Part shown: positions 21,127 through 32,014 of the stretch, piece after piece
How positions within the stretch are numbered: position 1 is the stretch's first letter
Layout of the letters: every line of letters begins with the position of its first letter
NCBI GenBank assembly: GCA_902651635.1
Contig: CACRSC010000032.1
Span: 279,940-334,280, forward strand
DNA: 54,341 bases
From: Mastigamoeba balamuthi
Taxonomy: Eukaryota > Evosea > Mastigamoebida > Mastigamoebidae
Direction: 5' to 3'
Made by a program: the position numbers and the translations under genes
Notes under the pieces: model-generated
Database searches by the model: none
The model's input: only the letters and a program-made list of their open reading frames with translations
Told to the model about the DNA's origin: nothing

Positions 21127-21696
21127 GAGTGAACTTACCCTTCATACAAGTTCAGAAAAAGAAGCAAGAAGCCTGCAAGTGCGTGTAGAACCATGTGCGC
21201 AATCACAACGACCGCCATCTGAAGATATCGAGAACAACACAGCGCAACTGTTAGAAAGGTGCTCTGCCTGACTCTGCTGATGGAGCTTGATAGGGGTGGC
21301 GATCATCTGTACCACAGAGATCAGTGAGCCAGTGCGACTGGCTGCCACAACAACAACCAGCAGGCACTCGAGCAGCAGAACGCAATTGTCGGACACCAAG
21401 GCGGCAAACTGTGGCATTGGCAAGGGCTGATCGCTCCCGAACTGGCCGGCCATCACCAGCCCCAGGAACACCAACACAGTGGCCTTGGGAAGGCGTGCGC
21501 GTGGTGTGCGCGTATCAGTCGACAGCCGAGTTATTGGAATAGTATCAAGTGTGCCGGTGCGGGGGGTCTGAGAGCCGCGCACAGCGAGGAAGCCCGTCGG
21601 GAGCAGCAGAGGCCTCACGGGACTGGTGGGCTTCTCGGTGGTGAGAGGAACGAGCTCCGCCTCCGTCCCGACAACCAGCGGCATGCTCTCCTGCTG
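21127..21696 (-). CDS. Possible multi-exon membrane protein, incomplete
   Basis: A minus-strand frame starting around MLQQESMPLVVG contains two hydrophobic segments (KATVLVFLGLVMAG and NCVLLLECLLVVVVAA). A third lies in another frame just downstream (MAVVVIAHMVLHALAGF ... LLLFLNLY) and ends at a GTAAGT donor near 21135-21140. Candidate splice sites with CTGAT branch words lie between them. This looks like a polytopic membrane protein split by introns, but I could not trace its 3' exons into the region below 21127, and I do not recognise a family. It could also be chance open frame. Confidence 0.25.
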
Positions 21697-21994
21697 CAAC
21701 ATCGTCTCAGGTCTCCTGTTGGGAGTGTGTGGAGATTCTTCCAGCAAGTGTGTCATCGTTTCAGAATAAGAGATATCTTGGTTCAAAAAAGGGGAAGATC
21801 TTTCCAGATGAAAAATCCCTTCTGTTCGCTTCGTCTTAATAAGCCGGTAACTTACCAATCTGAATCGCAAGCAACGAAACCAATCCTTGTAAATTACCTC
21901 AGCGGGCAGGTGCAAATGAACTGCTTGGTCTTAATCCTCGGAAACCGGAAGCGTTCTATTAGTGAACTGCCTTAGTAGGTCTTGGCCTGAAGGC

Positions 21995-24900
21995 TTAATC
22001 CTTAGAAACCGTGGGCTCCAGTCTGTTGAGCGTGTCGGTGCCCTCTGCCGGCTGCAGGAGCGACCCAAGGCACTGCGCCTGCAGCCCCGGGGTCACCGCG
22101 GCCGAGCACGGCGACGCCATCGACGGCGTCTCGAGGCCCGAGGCGTCGAGGGGCGAGGGCAGCTCCGGCTGCGGGGCCCTGAACTCAAAGTGCAGCGACC
22201 GGGTGGCCTGCTCCTCGCTGTGCGACATCATGAGCACCGGGAGGACCGCGTCCGGGGCCGAGCCCGAGGTCCTGGTGTCGTCGGTGGCCTGGGCCTGGCT
22301 GAGGTCCGAGGGCAGGTCGAACTGGCCCACCGAGGCGAAGGTGGAGGGCCAGAGGCGCAGCACCTGGAAGATGGTGGGCCGCTGGTCGGGCTGTGGCTCC
22401 CAGCACCGCTCCAGCAGCTCCACCACCTCCTTGGGCGCTGAGCCCGTGTCGGGGTCGGGATGCTGCGCGGCCACGTGGCTCATGGGGACCGAGCTCGACG
22501 AGCTCCTGCTGGCCGTGGGGTCGTCCGACGACGACAGCGTGTCGCCCGCGGCGGCCTGGAGGGCGGCCTGCTTGGCGTTGCACTGGAAGAGCTCCCAGAG
22601 GACGACGCCGAAGGCCCAGACGTCGGTGGCGGGGCTGACGAGACCGCTGGCGAGCTCGGGGGCCACCCACTCGAGCTGCTTCCGCAGGGCCGCCACGTGC
22701 GAGGCCGACGACGAGGGAGACGAAGCCGAGGAGTACTTGGTACGGGCCGCGAGGGCTACGCTGCTGTACCAGAAGTCCGAGACCTTTGTGCAGAGCTTGT
22801 CGTCGACGAGGAGGCTGCGCGTGGAGATGCAGCCGTGGACGATGGCGGGCCTGCAGGCGTGGAGGTACGCGATGCCCTTGACGACGTCAAAGGCCATGGC
22901 GACGAGGCTGTAGACGCTCAGCTGCCCGCGGTTCTTAGCGAGGTACTCGCGCAGCGACCCGCCCGACATGTACTCGCAGACGACGTAGAGCTCGGAGGGG
23001 GTCTCGCAGTAGCCCATGAGCATGAGGAGGTTGGGGTGGTGCAGCTTGTGCAGCAGCCCGATCTCCTCCTTGATGGCTGCGAGGTCTCCGCGGGCCACCT
23101 CCTTCTTGACGATGACGCGGATGGCGACGGTGGTGCCGTGCCAGTCGCCGACGTGGAGCGCCCCGAAGCGACCCTTGCCCACGCACTCGTTGATCTCGAG
23201 GTCGGGCCGCATGATGTTGAGGAACGACAGCACCCGCCGCGACCGCACGTAGACCACCGCCATCATCGCGACGACAAGCAAGGCGGCCACCCCGAGGCCC
23301 ACCGCGAGGCCGACGATGAGCCCCAGCTCGCGGTCGCCGCTCCCCGGGGCCGAGTAGTCGGTGGGGTCGAAGTCTGCGCCGCAGCGCTGCAGGGGAAGCG
23401 GGGGCACGAAGGGCACGTAGGAGAAGGTGCCGTCGCGCCAAGCCGTGACGTAGACGCCGTCGAGGCCCTGGTTGCAGCAGCGGGTGCCGGTGCCACGCTC
23501 GCACTGGTCGACAAAGGGCCCGACAGTGAGCCTGTCGATGCTGAACATCTTCTTGCGGTAGACGGCGTCCACGAGGCTCTGGGGGGTGACCTCCAGGGTC
23601 TCGGGGGCCGCCCCCTCGTCGAGGGCGGTGCCTGTGGCGCTGCGTATGACAGCCGAGACGACCAGCCCGAGGAAGAACCCGCGGAACGAGGACTCGCCCC
23701 GGTCGACGCTGGAGACCCACTCCTCGTACTGCTGCCTCATGGCGTTGCCCTTGGGCAGCATCAGCAGCGGCGGTGTGCTGTGCATCACGTGCACGCCGCG
23801 CAGCGACCCAGCGGGCGCCTCGATGACGCCGAGGGCCTTCTGGAGGAGGTCGAGGTGGACCTCGGAGCAGAGCACCTTGGTCTTGTTCCAGCTCCCCGCG
23901 TCCGCCTCGTGCAGCGTCGCCAGGAACTGCGCGGCCGCCATCGACTGCCCCGCGAACACGAACGCGTCGGCTGCCAGCATTGGGGCGACAATCGACTCGT
24001 TGACGATGTCGCCGAACGACGACGTGTAGACGTCGACAGACGGGCCATTGGATCGGTTGGCGTTGACCCTCTCGGCCGCCCGCTCGACGGCGTCGCGGAA
24101 CTCGCGGTCGGCGTCGGTGTCTTCGTAGACAACGGCGATGACGCGGACGGGGGAGGCGGAGACACTGAGGATGTACTGGACGGCGACGTCCATCTCCTGG
24201 AGGGCGAGGGGCACGAGGTTGATGACCTCGCGCCTGAAGGGGAACCGCAGATATGACGACCCCGAGAGCGGCCCGAACATCGGGATGAACTTGTGCTCGC
24301 GCTGCATCTCCAGCACGGCCTCGCGCGCGGACCCTCCGCTGAGGCCGACGACGGCCAGGGCCGGGGAGGCCATCATTCTGCGGACGTTGTCTGCAGTGCT
24401 GCTGCCCCGGAAGTTGGCGTCGATGACCATGTTCGATGTCCCTGCCCCGCTGTTGCCAGCCATGAGGGCCGAGGTCAGGCCCAGGCGCACCATGCCGTCC
24501 ACCACGCCGCGCTCGCCACCGTCGGCCAGCGAGAAGCCGACAAGCAACCAGAGGGACTCGTTCCAGCTCGGCGTTGTGCAGCCCGCGAACCTGTACGACG
24601 TCGAGGGCTCCTGGATGAGCTCCCCGCTGCCCAGGTCCATGCGGTCCATGAAGATCTCGTGANNNNNNNNNNNNNNNNNNNNNNNNNNNNNNNNNNNNNN
24701 NNNNNNNNNNNNNNNNNNNNNNNNNNNNNNNNNNNNNNNNNNNNNNNNNNNNNNNNNNNNNNNNNNNNNNNNNNNNNNNNNNNNNNNNNNNNNNNNNNNN
24801 NNNNNNNNNNNNNNNNNNNNNNNNNNNNNNNNNNNNNNNNNNNNNNNNNNNNNNNNNNNNNNNNNNNNNNNNNNNNNNNNNNNNNNNNNNNNNNNNNNNN

Positions 24901-25527
24901 NNNNNNNNNNNNNNNNNNNNNNNNNNNNNNNNNNNNNNNNNNNNNNNNNNNNNNNNNNNNNNNNNNNNNNNNNNNNNNNNNNNNNNNNNNNNNNNNNNNN
25001 NNNNNNNNNNNNNNNNNNNNNNNNNNNGTGCGCAGGTTCACCACCGCGTCCCGCCCGTCGGCCCCCGTCGTCAGCGCGGCGTCCCGCAGCTCCGGCGCGC
25101 TCGTCAGCGCCCCGACGAGCGGCGCCATTGTCCCCCGGGGCCCCGCGAGCTCCCGTGCGACGCGCAGGACGCCGATGCTCGAGGCGGAGCCCACAGTGGC
25201 GGCCATCAGGAACGCGTTGCCGCTGCGGTTGCCCGAGCAGAGCAGCCGACGCGCGTTGTCTGCGCTGCGCACGGGGTCGCCGGCGTCGTCGAGCCACCGC
25301 GGAGTGAACCGCAGGCGCGAGACGGCCGAGGCCGCTGCGAGGGCTGCTGTGATGCCGGCCCTGCTGCTGAGGCCCGAGGTGCTGGCCGAGGACGACGTGA
25401 GGCCCACGACCACCTCGGGCCACTCGGGCGTCGCGACGGGCTCGGGCTCCCCGCACGCTGCGCCGGCGGCAGCGGCGGACAGGCAGAGCAGGCTGAAGAT
25501 GGCGAGGGATATGGGCGAGCGGGGCAT
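21995..25527 (-). CDS. Receptor pseudokinase: binding-protein-like ectodomain, one TM segment, TKL-type kinase domain
   Basis: Starts at ATG 25527 with a signal peptide (PISLAIFSLLCLSAAAAGAA). A long ectodomain resembles type I periplasmic-binding-protein/ANF receptors: VVGLTSSSAS, then ALAVVGLSGGSAREAV, VRVIAVVYEDTDADREF and DAFVFAGQSMAAAQFLATL. One transmembrane helix follows (GLIVGLAVGLGVAALLVVAM). The cytoplasmic domain is tyrosine-kinase-like, with glycine loop VGKGRFGALHVGDW and a normal C-lobe (APELASG, DVWAFGVVLWELFQC, RCWEPQPDQRPT). Three catalytic signatures are altered: VAIK reads VAIR, HRD reads HGC and DFG reads DFW. It should bind a small ligand and signal by scaffolding, not phosphorylation. 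Receptor guanylyl cyclases also join such an ectodomain to a pseudokinase, but no cyclase domain follows here. A run of N interrupts the ectodomain and shifts the apparent frame. Confidence 0.8.
24663..25027. other. Assembly gap (365 N) in the receptor ectodomain
   Basis: A run of unknown bases. The frame before and after it differs, so the gap length is an estimate or an intron is hidden inside. Confidence 0.95.
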
Positions 25528-27038
25528 GTTTGCCTGAAGGGCGACGGAATAAAACTGAACGTTCTGGCGACTGTTGTTTTGAGAGGTCCGGAGCAGAGTA
25601 CACTTTTCCTCCACATTTGGAGCACTCGGCCTCCGAAAAACCGGTATCCGAGATCCAAGACGTTGGCCTCCTATGCCCGGCTGTCCCGGGGGTGCTGGCG
25701 CGCATCGGCGCCGGTCTCGGCGGCCTGGAGTCTGCGGAGAAAATGTACACGAACAGGAAAGATGCCACTGGCGGTCAAGGCGCACTGAAAATGCAAGAGG
25801 CAGAGAGAGCCGATCCATTCTCCCACCGCCCCCGCTGTGAACCTCCGCTGCGCGCGGAGTTGGGAGGTGTGTGAGGGCGCCTTCGCCGTGCCCTCCTATG
25901 TTTCTGGAGGCGTCCCTGGCTGCTGGGACAACTCGGCGAGAGCAAAGGCGCCACTAGGGGGTTTTTTTGGTGCACATCCGGAAAAATAGGTCAAAACGCA
26001 GTGTGTGCATTCCTGAGGACGGGAATGCCTGCAGTGCCGGCGCCAGCGTCTGGGCAGCGCAGACCTATGCGACATTAGCGACATCAGGGGCGGACAATCA
26101 ACACTTCCTTGTTGGGCGGGCGAGGTACACATTTCACGTCATATTTGCACAAAGCAGTGAAACTACTACTAAATGCCCCGTTTCTGACAGTGTAGCATTC
26201 CGCTGTTGGCAAGGCTGCACTCCGGGCAGTGAATTCAGCTACAGCACCAATAAGAGGGATTCCCACGCTGAGATTCTCTCGAGACCTATTGACACCATAT
26301 GCTCAGGGTTTCCCTGTTGTTGGCGATTGGCGTTGTGAGGCGGTCCTTCGCATCTTCGTGTACCTCGAGAAGCCTGATTGGCACATTCAGGAACCCTCTG
26401 GAATCGAGTCGATCAGCACACGGCATCGAACTCCAACTGCGTCCTGAGAAGAACTGAGCACGTCCTGTGGCTTGTGCAGCGAGGGCTGGGCGCGGTTCTC
26501 ATTGTGTGTCTGAGGCTCAGGAGCGTTGAGGGACAGTCGTGGAAGCAGGGACCTGTGGCACGCGCCAGGCAGATCCGCCGTTGCCGAGGATTTGTGTTAC
26601 ACTGATGGACGTTTGGGGGCAGCGACGATTGGAGCCTGTCGCAGGCCATGAGTGGCTTCCCAGGGGCGGCGATCGGCGGGGACTCAGGGCGACATCTTTG
26701 GAGGCGAGCACAGTTTTCGGGGCCACACGTACAAGGTTGAGGGGCAGCATGCCGGCAACTTGATCTTCTTGGGGGTTGTGTGATTGGAGCGGAACTGTGC
26801 CATAGTCGGCGTACGGTGATGGCACATGCTTTGAGTGAAGAATCCCAAGGGACTGACAATTGTGCGAAATAATCTGAGTTTCGAAAAGTGAAGGAAAATA
26901 CAAATACCTGACAGTGGGGCAGCCTCCCACGTGAAGAGACTCGGATTTGGAAGGATAGTTGATGAATTGCAAAGGGGCTATGACTTTATTTCATTGGCGG
27001 AGAGGATGCTGCCTGGGGGCTGTGGGAGGGGAAAGCGG
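25528..27038. other. Long AT-richer intergenic region
   Basis: About 1.5 kb with no open frame of convincing composition on either strand. It includes the receptor promoter near 25530-25800. Short frames at 26413-26972 on the minus strand have no recognisable domain or homologue in this window. Confidence 0.4.
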
Positions 27039-27592
27039 CTAGTGATTGCGCCGTTGTTTTTTGGCGGGAGGGAACTGCGAGGCAGACTGCGAATCCAGTC
27101 CAGGACTGGTTCTGCTGCCATCGCTGGGGAGAGTTTCGACGAGCGTGTCAGGTAGTTCCGCCCTCAGAGCCTCCAGAAGATCTGCTGACCCCCTTGCAGC
27201 TGTTAGATCCGGCTGTCCCTGGAGCTTCGGAGTCTTTTCGAAGATGCAGGAGACGAGGGAGTAGAAGGTCTTTCTCCCCTTCAGCTGTCCAATAGGGATA
27301 ACAAGGTCTCCCAGAGGGAGCAGGTCTGGGTTCAGGGGCTCTTCTGACGTGACCAGGAAGTAGTGAATGAGGTACAGGGTGACAAAGATCCGATTCTTCC
27401 TTATTTCGCTGTTTTGCAGCAGTCATTTGATCTCGCACTTTTTTCAACATCAGAATACATACCCTGGGAAGCCTTGCACTGAGGTCGGGTGGGCAGGGAA
27501 TGCAGCGATCGGAGCTCTGAGATGGTCTTGCTGGTATGCTCCTGCAGGGGGCGGGGCCAGGGCAGGGTCGACAGCACCTGTGTTGGATCCAT
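27039..27592 (-). CDS. Small unrecognised paralogue A
   Basis: A main exon from about 27408 down to a stop at 27039 encodes about 120 residues (FLVTSEEPLNPDLLPLGDL ... GSRTSPGLDSQSASQFPP) and ends in a basic nuclear-signal-like PPAKKQRRNH. A first exon starting MDPTQVLSTLPW at 27592 is likely, but the intron (about 27409-27465) does not close in phase, so the junction or sequence may be off. It is clearly related to the frame at 27650-28143: the two share EPLxxxLLP, a hydrophobic LVSxIxxxPxLxGxP stretch and GSRTSPxLDSxxAS. Function unknown. Confidence 0.4.
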
Positions 27593-27649
27593 TGCTCTTT
27601 ACAGTTCACGTGAGGCAGAAAGGGAAATTGGATGTCTGTGTGCCTGACC

Positions 27650-28143
27650 TACCTCTTTGTCTTGCAGGCCGAGATATGAGGAGTTCCTTGACTCGTCGTA
27701 GTGCAGATAATCACAATATCTGTCCACCCTGTTAGTTTAGTGGGAATCCAATTATGTGTTGCTAACACCCGATAAGATCGCACAGTACCCCCAAACCCCG
27801 AGGCAGCGTGCGAATCCAGTCGGGGACTGGTTCTGCTGCCAACGTGGGCTGATGCGAGGAGCTTGTTGTACAGTAGCTGGTTCAAGGCCGTCACAAGGGA
27901 ATCCGATCCCTTTGACGGCTTCATATGCGGCAACCCGACTAAGGCAGGTGGCGCTCTGTAGATGGTCGAGACCAGGAGGAAATTCTTCGCGCTTCCATCG
28001 ATGAAGCGCTTCAGATCAACAATCGTGCCGTCCCAAGGGAGCAGCCTATTGTCCAGAGGCTCTCCTGTCTCTGCCAGGAAGTAGCAATCGGAGTCGAGAT
28101 TCACCCCGATCCAGCTCGGCTTCACTACAGCGATTTCGTGCTA
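27650..28143 (-). CDS. Small unrecognised paralogue B
   Basis: An open frame related to paralogue A (YFLAETGEPLDNRLLPWDG ... VSTIYRAPPALVGLPHMKP ... GSRTSPRLDSHAASGFGG). A TTCTAG acceptor near 28143 matches the exon start of paralogue A, so the two share an intron position and probably arose by tandem duplication. Its end differs and lacks the basic tail. Upstream exons were not found with confidence in 28150-28700. No family recognised. Confidence 0.35.
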
Positions 28144-28740
28144 GAATTGGAACAAACCACTCGCTCGATCAGGGTGTACTCCTTCAATTGCAAAATTGAC
28201 TCAGACAGGCATAAAAGGATATTGTGAACGAATGTGGCGATTCCCCTCTTTCGGGCTGTGAGTATAGATTTTTTGAATTCGAATAAAAAACGCAATCCAC
28301 CAAAAACCGCAAACAAAATAAACAAACAGGTCCTAAAGGAGAGTGTGTGAGGCGGAAAAGGCGTCCTAACGTGGGCTTGCAGGGGTCTGGGGCAGGCCAC
28401 CGCCGGCAGCACTGGAAGGAGCTCCGTCGCCCTGCCCACAGCGTCAGCCTGACAGAATATGAGGTCACGTGGCCTGCCCAACCCCTTCGTCTTGTAGGTT
28501 GAACAACGAGGAGGACGACATCGGCTCGCCCGCCGGGTGTGGCCCAGCTGTAAAACAAAGTGAACCAGAAAAATCTGCCCAGCCTTTATGAGACGGTTGG
28601 GAGACAATATCCTGACGCCAAGGGTATACCCGCATTTGTACATGCCACCGCATGCCCGCTTCTGGGCATCTGAGGGGAAGGGGACGTCAGCACCCTCCTC
28701 ATACAAGTTGTTTTACTGCACGTTGTGTGTACTACGAGGA
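28144..28740. other. Intergenic region upstream of the first NYN/HTH gene
   Basis: Mostly AT-rich, with no clear gene. Bases 28603-28667 are conserved in inverted orientation at 31943-32014, upstream of the paralogous gene, and may be a shared promoter element. Confidence 0.5.
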
Positions 28741-30038
28741 ATGGGCGACACGGCAGTCGATGCTTTGGAGCGCGTGTGTGCGGCCGCCAACCGCATGGCC
28801 GCGCATGGCGAGCGGTCGCGGACGAGCATCGCGGAGCAGGAGCTGGTGGTCGTGGACGGCGACAACGCCCTGGCAGCAGTCAAGGCAATGCTGGGGATGC
28901 CGTCGTACTGCAAGGTCCTCTCAGCCCCCCACAGTGCTCCCTCAGTGTCCTCTCTGCTTGGCCTCCATTGCTGACTGCTCGGTCGCTGGCTCAGAGGGCC
29001 CACGTGGTCGTGTGCTGCGTGCGCGACGCCCCGGCCCGCACCGTGGAGCTGCTGGAGAGGCAGCGCGGGGCCTTCGCGTCGCTGGGCGTCGTGTGCGCGC
29101 GGCACAAGGTGTCGGGGGCCGCCGACGTCAACGTGGCGTGCATCGCGGGCGCCGTGGCCGCGCGGCTGCCGCTGCTGCCCCTCTGGCTCGTCTCGCGCGA
29201 CCAGTTCGTCGTCGAGCTCTGCGACGTCCTCCGCCAGCTCAGGGCCGCTGCCTCCCCGTCGCCTGCGTCATCGCAAGACGAGCACGTGCGCTCGCGCGAG
29301 TCCGTCGTCGCCTGCGACGTGGGCGAGTTCATCGCCGCGCACAGCCACTGCGTCTGCGCCGGGGTGCCCGAGGGCAGCAACGCCGACGGGGACGAGGGCG
29401 ATGGCCAGGAGGAGAAGTGGGCACCGCTGGAGGCAGTGGACAGGAGCCCCGCGACCGAGGACGAGCTGCGGAGGACGTTCAGAGAGGAGTGGCACGGGAC
29501 GCAGGCCGCCTTCTGCGAGGAGTTTGCAATCAACAGGGGCAACTTCAGTAGTTGGCTGGGCGGAAAACGAAGCTCTCCCGCCTCGGTGATGGCCGTGTCC
29601 CGCTGGGCCTCGCAGGGGCACCGTCAGCAGCCCCAGCGCCAGTCAGCGCCGTCGACGCCCCTCTCTGCCTCGGCCAGCAGGCGGCAGCAGCTGGAGCAGA
29701 CGCAGCAGCGCAGACCCGCAGGCTACGGGGCCAGGGCTCGGCTGATGCCCAGCGAAGAAGAGAGCAGCAGAGAGGATTGGAGCCACCACACCCACTACAG
29801 CAAAGAATGCACGGAAGTGCCGCGCAGTGGCAGCGAGGAGGCGCTGCGGGAGCTGTACGAGACACGGTGGGTGGGGACACACTCGGAGTTCTGCAGGAAG
29901 TACGAGATCGACCAGGCCAACTTCAGCAGGTGGAGGCGCGGCCTGAAGAACAGCCCTGCATCAGCCAAGGCTGTGCGCTGCTGGTCCCAGTCCCTGCAGC
30001 AATGCCACAGTCCCGAGGCACAGACAGAGAGAGACTGA
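28603..30038. repeat. Left arm of a diverged inverted repeat carrying NYN/HTH gene 1
   Basis: Inverted relative to about 30481-32014. Similarity covers a 65-bp upstream block, both exons and the intron; the coding parts are highly similar up to the repeats, then diverge. The arms are close, with about 440 bp between the convergent 3' ends. Confidence 0.8.
28741..30038 (+). CDS. NYN/PIN-like nuclease domain with HTH-like repeats, gene 1
   Basis: Exons 28741-28914 and 28995-30038 (80-nt intron) give 405 residues. The N-terminal domain has PIN/NYN order: LVVVDGDNAL (acidic residues ~39-41), then HVVVCCVRD, GAADVNVACIAGAVA (D~102) and PLWLVSRDQF (D~127). This matches metal-dependent RNases of the NYN/LabA/PIN group. 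An acidic linker follows, then two copies of a ~55-residue repeat: EDELRRTFREEWHGTQAAFC with NRGNFSSWLGGKRSSPASVM, and a diverged one with EIDQANFSRWRRGLKNSPAS. The Q-x-F/N-FSxWLxGK spacing suggests a lambda-repressor-like helix-turn-helix, so nucleic-acid binding is inferred. Cellular role unknown. The paralogue is at 30481-31773. Confidence 0.65.
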
Positions 30039-30480
30039 CGTGTTTAGGGGCGGCTGTCCCCTTGAATGATCTCAACATTTGCAACGTGATTGTGTAATGT
30101 AAGTTAGTCAAGCCTGCGCCATGTGGGTGCAAGCCCTTCAATACTATTCACCGAGTGAGCGGAACAAATAACTTCTTTGATCTGCTTGTATTAGGCCGCC
30201 CGAGCTGAGCTCCATACTTCAAAGACCAGTCAGTGATGGAAAGCGGCGAAATAACTGTCGCATGCCGGGCTGTGATGACCTCTGCTACCGAGGGCACTAT
30301 CTGTCATACAAATCTGGGGAGAACTAAAGGCCAACTCTAGTGCAATCTCTTTTTATTCGATTGTGCTCAATTTATTATGGTCCTATCGGGTCCTGGAGGT
30401 TCCTGGTGACGGTGGGACGAGGGAAAGGGCATCCTAGCCTCTGACTCGAGACTAAAGCACTGTGGGTCTGTACCCAGAGG
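30039..30480. other. Intergenic spacer between convergent NYN/HTH genes
   Basis: 442 bp between the two 3' ends; AT-richer, no gene seen. Both transcripts would end here, so overlapping 3' ends are possible. Confidence 0.5.
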
Positions 30481-31773
30481 TTAACATCCCTGGCCACCGC
30501 TGGAGAGAGGCCGAGCCCTTGCCCCATAGCCTGCGGGACTGTGCTGCTGCGTCTGCTCCTGCTGCTGCTGCCGCCTGCTGGCCGAGGCAGAGAGGGGCGT
30601 CGACGGCGCTGGCTGGCGCTGGGGCTGCTGGCGGTGCCCCTGCGAGGCCCAGCGGGACACAGCCATCGCCGAGGCGGGAGAGCTTCGTTTTCCGCCCAGC
30701 CAACTACTAAAGTTGCCCTTGTTGATCGCAAACTCCTCGCAGAAGGCTGCCTGCGTCCCGCGCCACTCCTCTTTGAACGTCCTCCGCAGCTCGTCCTCGG
30801 TCGGGACGGGCCTGTCTTCCGCCGTCTCCACTGTCTGCGGTGCCTGCGGTGCCCACTGCTCCTCCTGACTAGCTGCAGCAGCGCGGCTCTGGGGCTGCTG
30901 GCGGAGCCCCTGCGAGGCCCAGCGGGACACGGCCATCACCGAGGCGGGAGAGCTGGCCTTGCCACCCAGCCAGCTGCTGAGGTGGCCCCTGTTGATCGCA
31001 AACTCCTCGCAGAAGGCGGCCTGCGTCCCGTGCCACTCCTCTCTGAACGTCCTCCGCAGCTCGTCCTCGGTCGCAGGGCTCCTGTCCACTGCCTCCAGTG
31101 GTGCCCACTTCTCCTCCTGGCCATCGCCCTCGTCCTCGTCGGTGTTGCTGTCCTCGGGCACCCCGGCGCCGACGCAGTGGCTGTGCGCGGCGATGAACTC
31201 GCCCACGTCGCAGGCGACGACGGAACCGCGCGAGCGCACGTGCTCGTCTTGCGATGACGCAGGCGACGGGGAGGCAGCGGCCCTGAGCTGGCGGAGGACG
31301 TCGCAGAGCTCGACGACGAACTGGTCGCGCGAGACGAGCCAGAGGGGCAGCAGCGGCAGCCGCGCGGCCACGGCGCCCGCGATGCACGCCACGTTGACGT
31401 CGGCGGCCCCCGACACCTTGTGCCGCGCGCACACGACGCCCAGCGACGCGAAGGCCCCGCGCTGCCTCTCCAGCAGCTCCACGGTGCGGGCCGGGGCGTC
31501 GCGCACGCAGCAGACGACCACGTGGGCCCTCTGAGCCAGCGACCGAGCAGTCAGCGATGGAGGCCAAGCAGAGAGGACACTGGGGGGCTGAGAGCCGCGG
31601 ACCTTGCAGTACGAGGGCCTTCCCAACATCGAACTCATGGCTTCCAGGGCGCTCTCGCCGTCCACGATCACCAGCTCCTGCTCCGCGATGCTCGTCCGCG
31701 ACCGCCCGTCCTGCGCGGCCATGCGCGTGGCGGCCGCACACACGCGCTCCAGAGCCTCGACTGCCGAGCACAT
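30481..31773 (-). CDS. NYN/PIN-like nuclease domain with HTH-like repeats, gene 2
   Basis: Exons 31603-31773 and 30481-31530 (72-nt intron 31531-31602 that happens to stay open) give 406 residues. The nuclease domain is nearly the same as in gene 1, with LVIVDGESAL in place of LVVVDGDNAL, so the first acidic pair is altered (DGDN to DGES). It has two near-identical adjacent repeats (NRGHLSSWLGGKASSPAS and NKGNFSSWLGGKRSSPAS). The Gln/Ser/Pro linker follows, and then the protein ends early (SSGGQGC), lacking the diverged last repeat of gene 1. Gene 2 thus gained an internal repeat, or gene 1 lost one, and the tails differ. Function as for gene 1. Confidence 0.65.
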   Translation of the reverse strand: MCSAVEALERVCAAATRMAAQDGRSRTSIAEQELVIVDGESALEAMSSMLGRPSYCKVRGSQPPSVLSAWPPSLTARSLAQRAHVVVCCVRDAPARTVELLERQRGAFASLGVVCARHKVSGAADVNVACIAGAVAARLPLLPLWLVSRDQFVVELCDVLRQLRAAASPSPASSQDEHVRSRGSVVACDVGEFIAAHSHCVGAGVPEDSNTDEDEGDGQEEKWAPLEAVDRSPATEDELRRTFREEWHGTQAAFCEEFAINRGHLSSWLGGKASSPASVMAVSRWASQGLRQQPQSRAAAASQEEQWAPQAPQTVETAEDRPVPTEDELRRTFKEEWRGTQAAFCEEFAINKGNFSSWLGGKRSSPASAMAVSRWASQGHRQQPQRQPAPSTPLSASASRRQQQQEQTQQHSPAGYGARARPLSSGGQGC

Positions 31774-32014
31774 TCCCGGTATTGTAATACTAACTCAGTG
31801 ACACCCACACCACAGCGAGTTACGCAATGAACCGAGGGTGTTGGCACTCGGGTTTTGTGGTCAACCGCATCGTACGCCATGCCCGGATCTGGGCATTGTA
31901 GGAGTTGCAGAAGTACAACACTATTGGTTCACCACGCGGTAAGCCCAGAAGCGGGCATGCGGTGGCATGTACAAATGCGGGTATACCCGTATTTCTGTGA
32001 CGTCAAGATATTGT
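30481..32014. repeat. Right arm of the diverged inverted repeat carrying NYN/HTH gene 2
   Basis: Counterpart of 28603-30038. It keeps the upstream block at 31943-32014 and the two-exon gene. Confidence 0.8.

Noticed and set aside
21995-25527. A receptor guanylyl cyclase
   Set aside because: The ectodomain and pseudokinase fit, but after the kinase C-lobe there is only a disordered tail and no cyclase domain.
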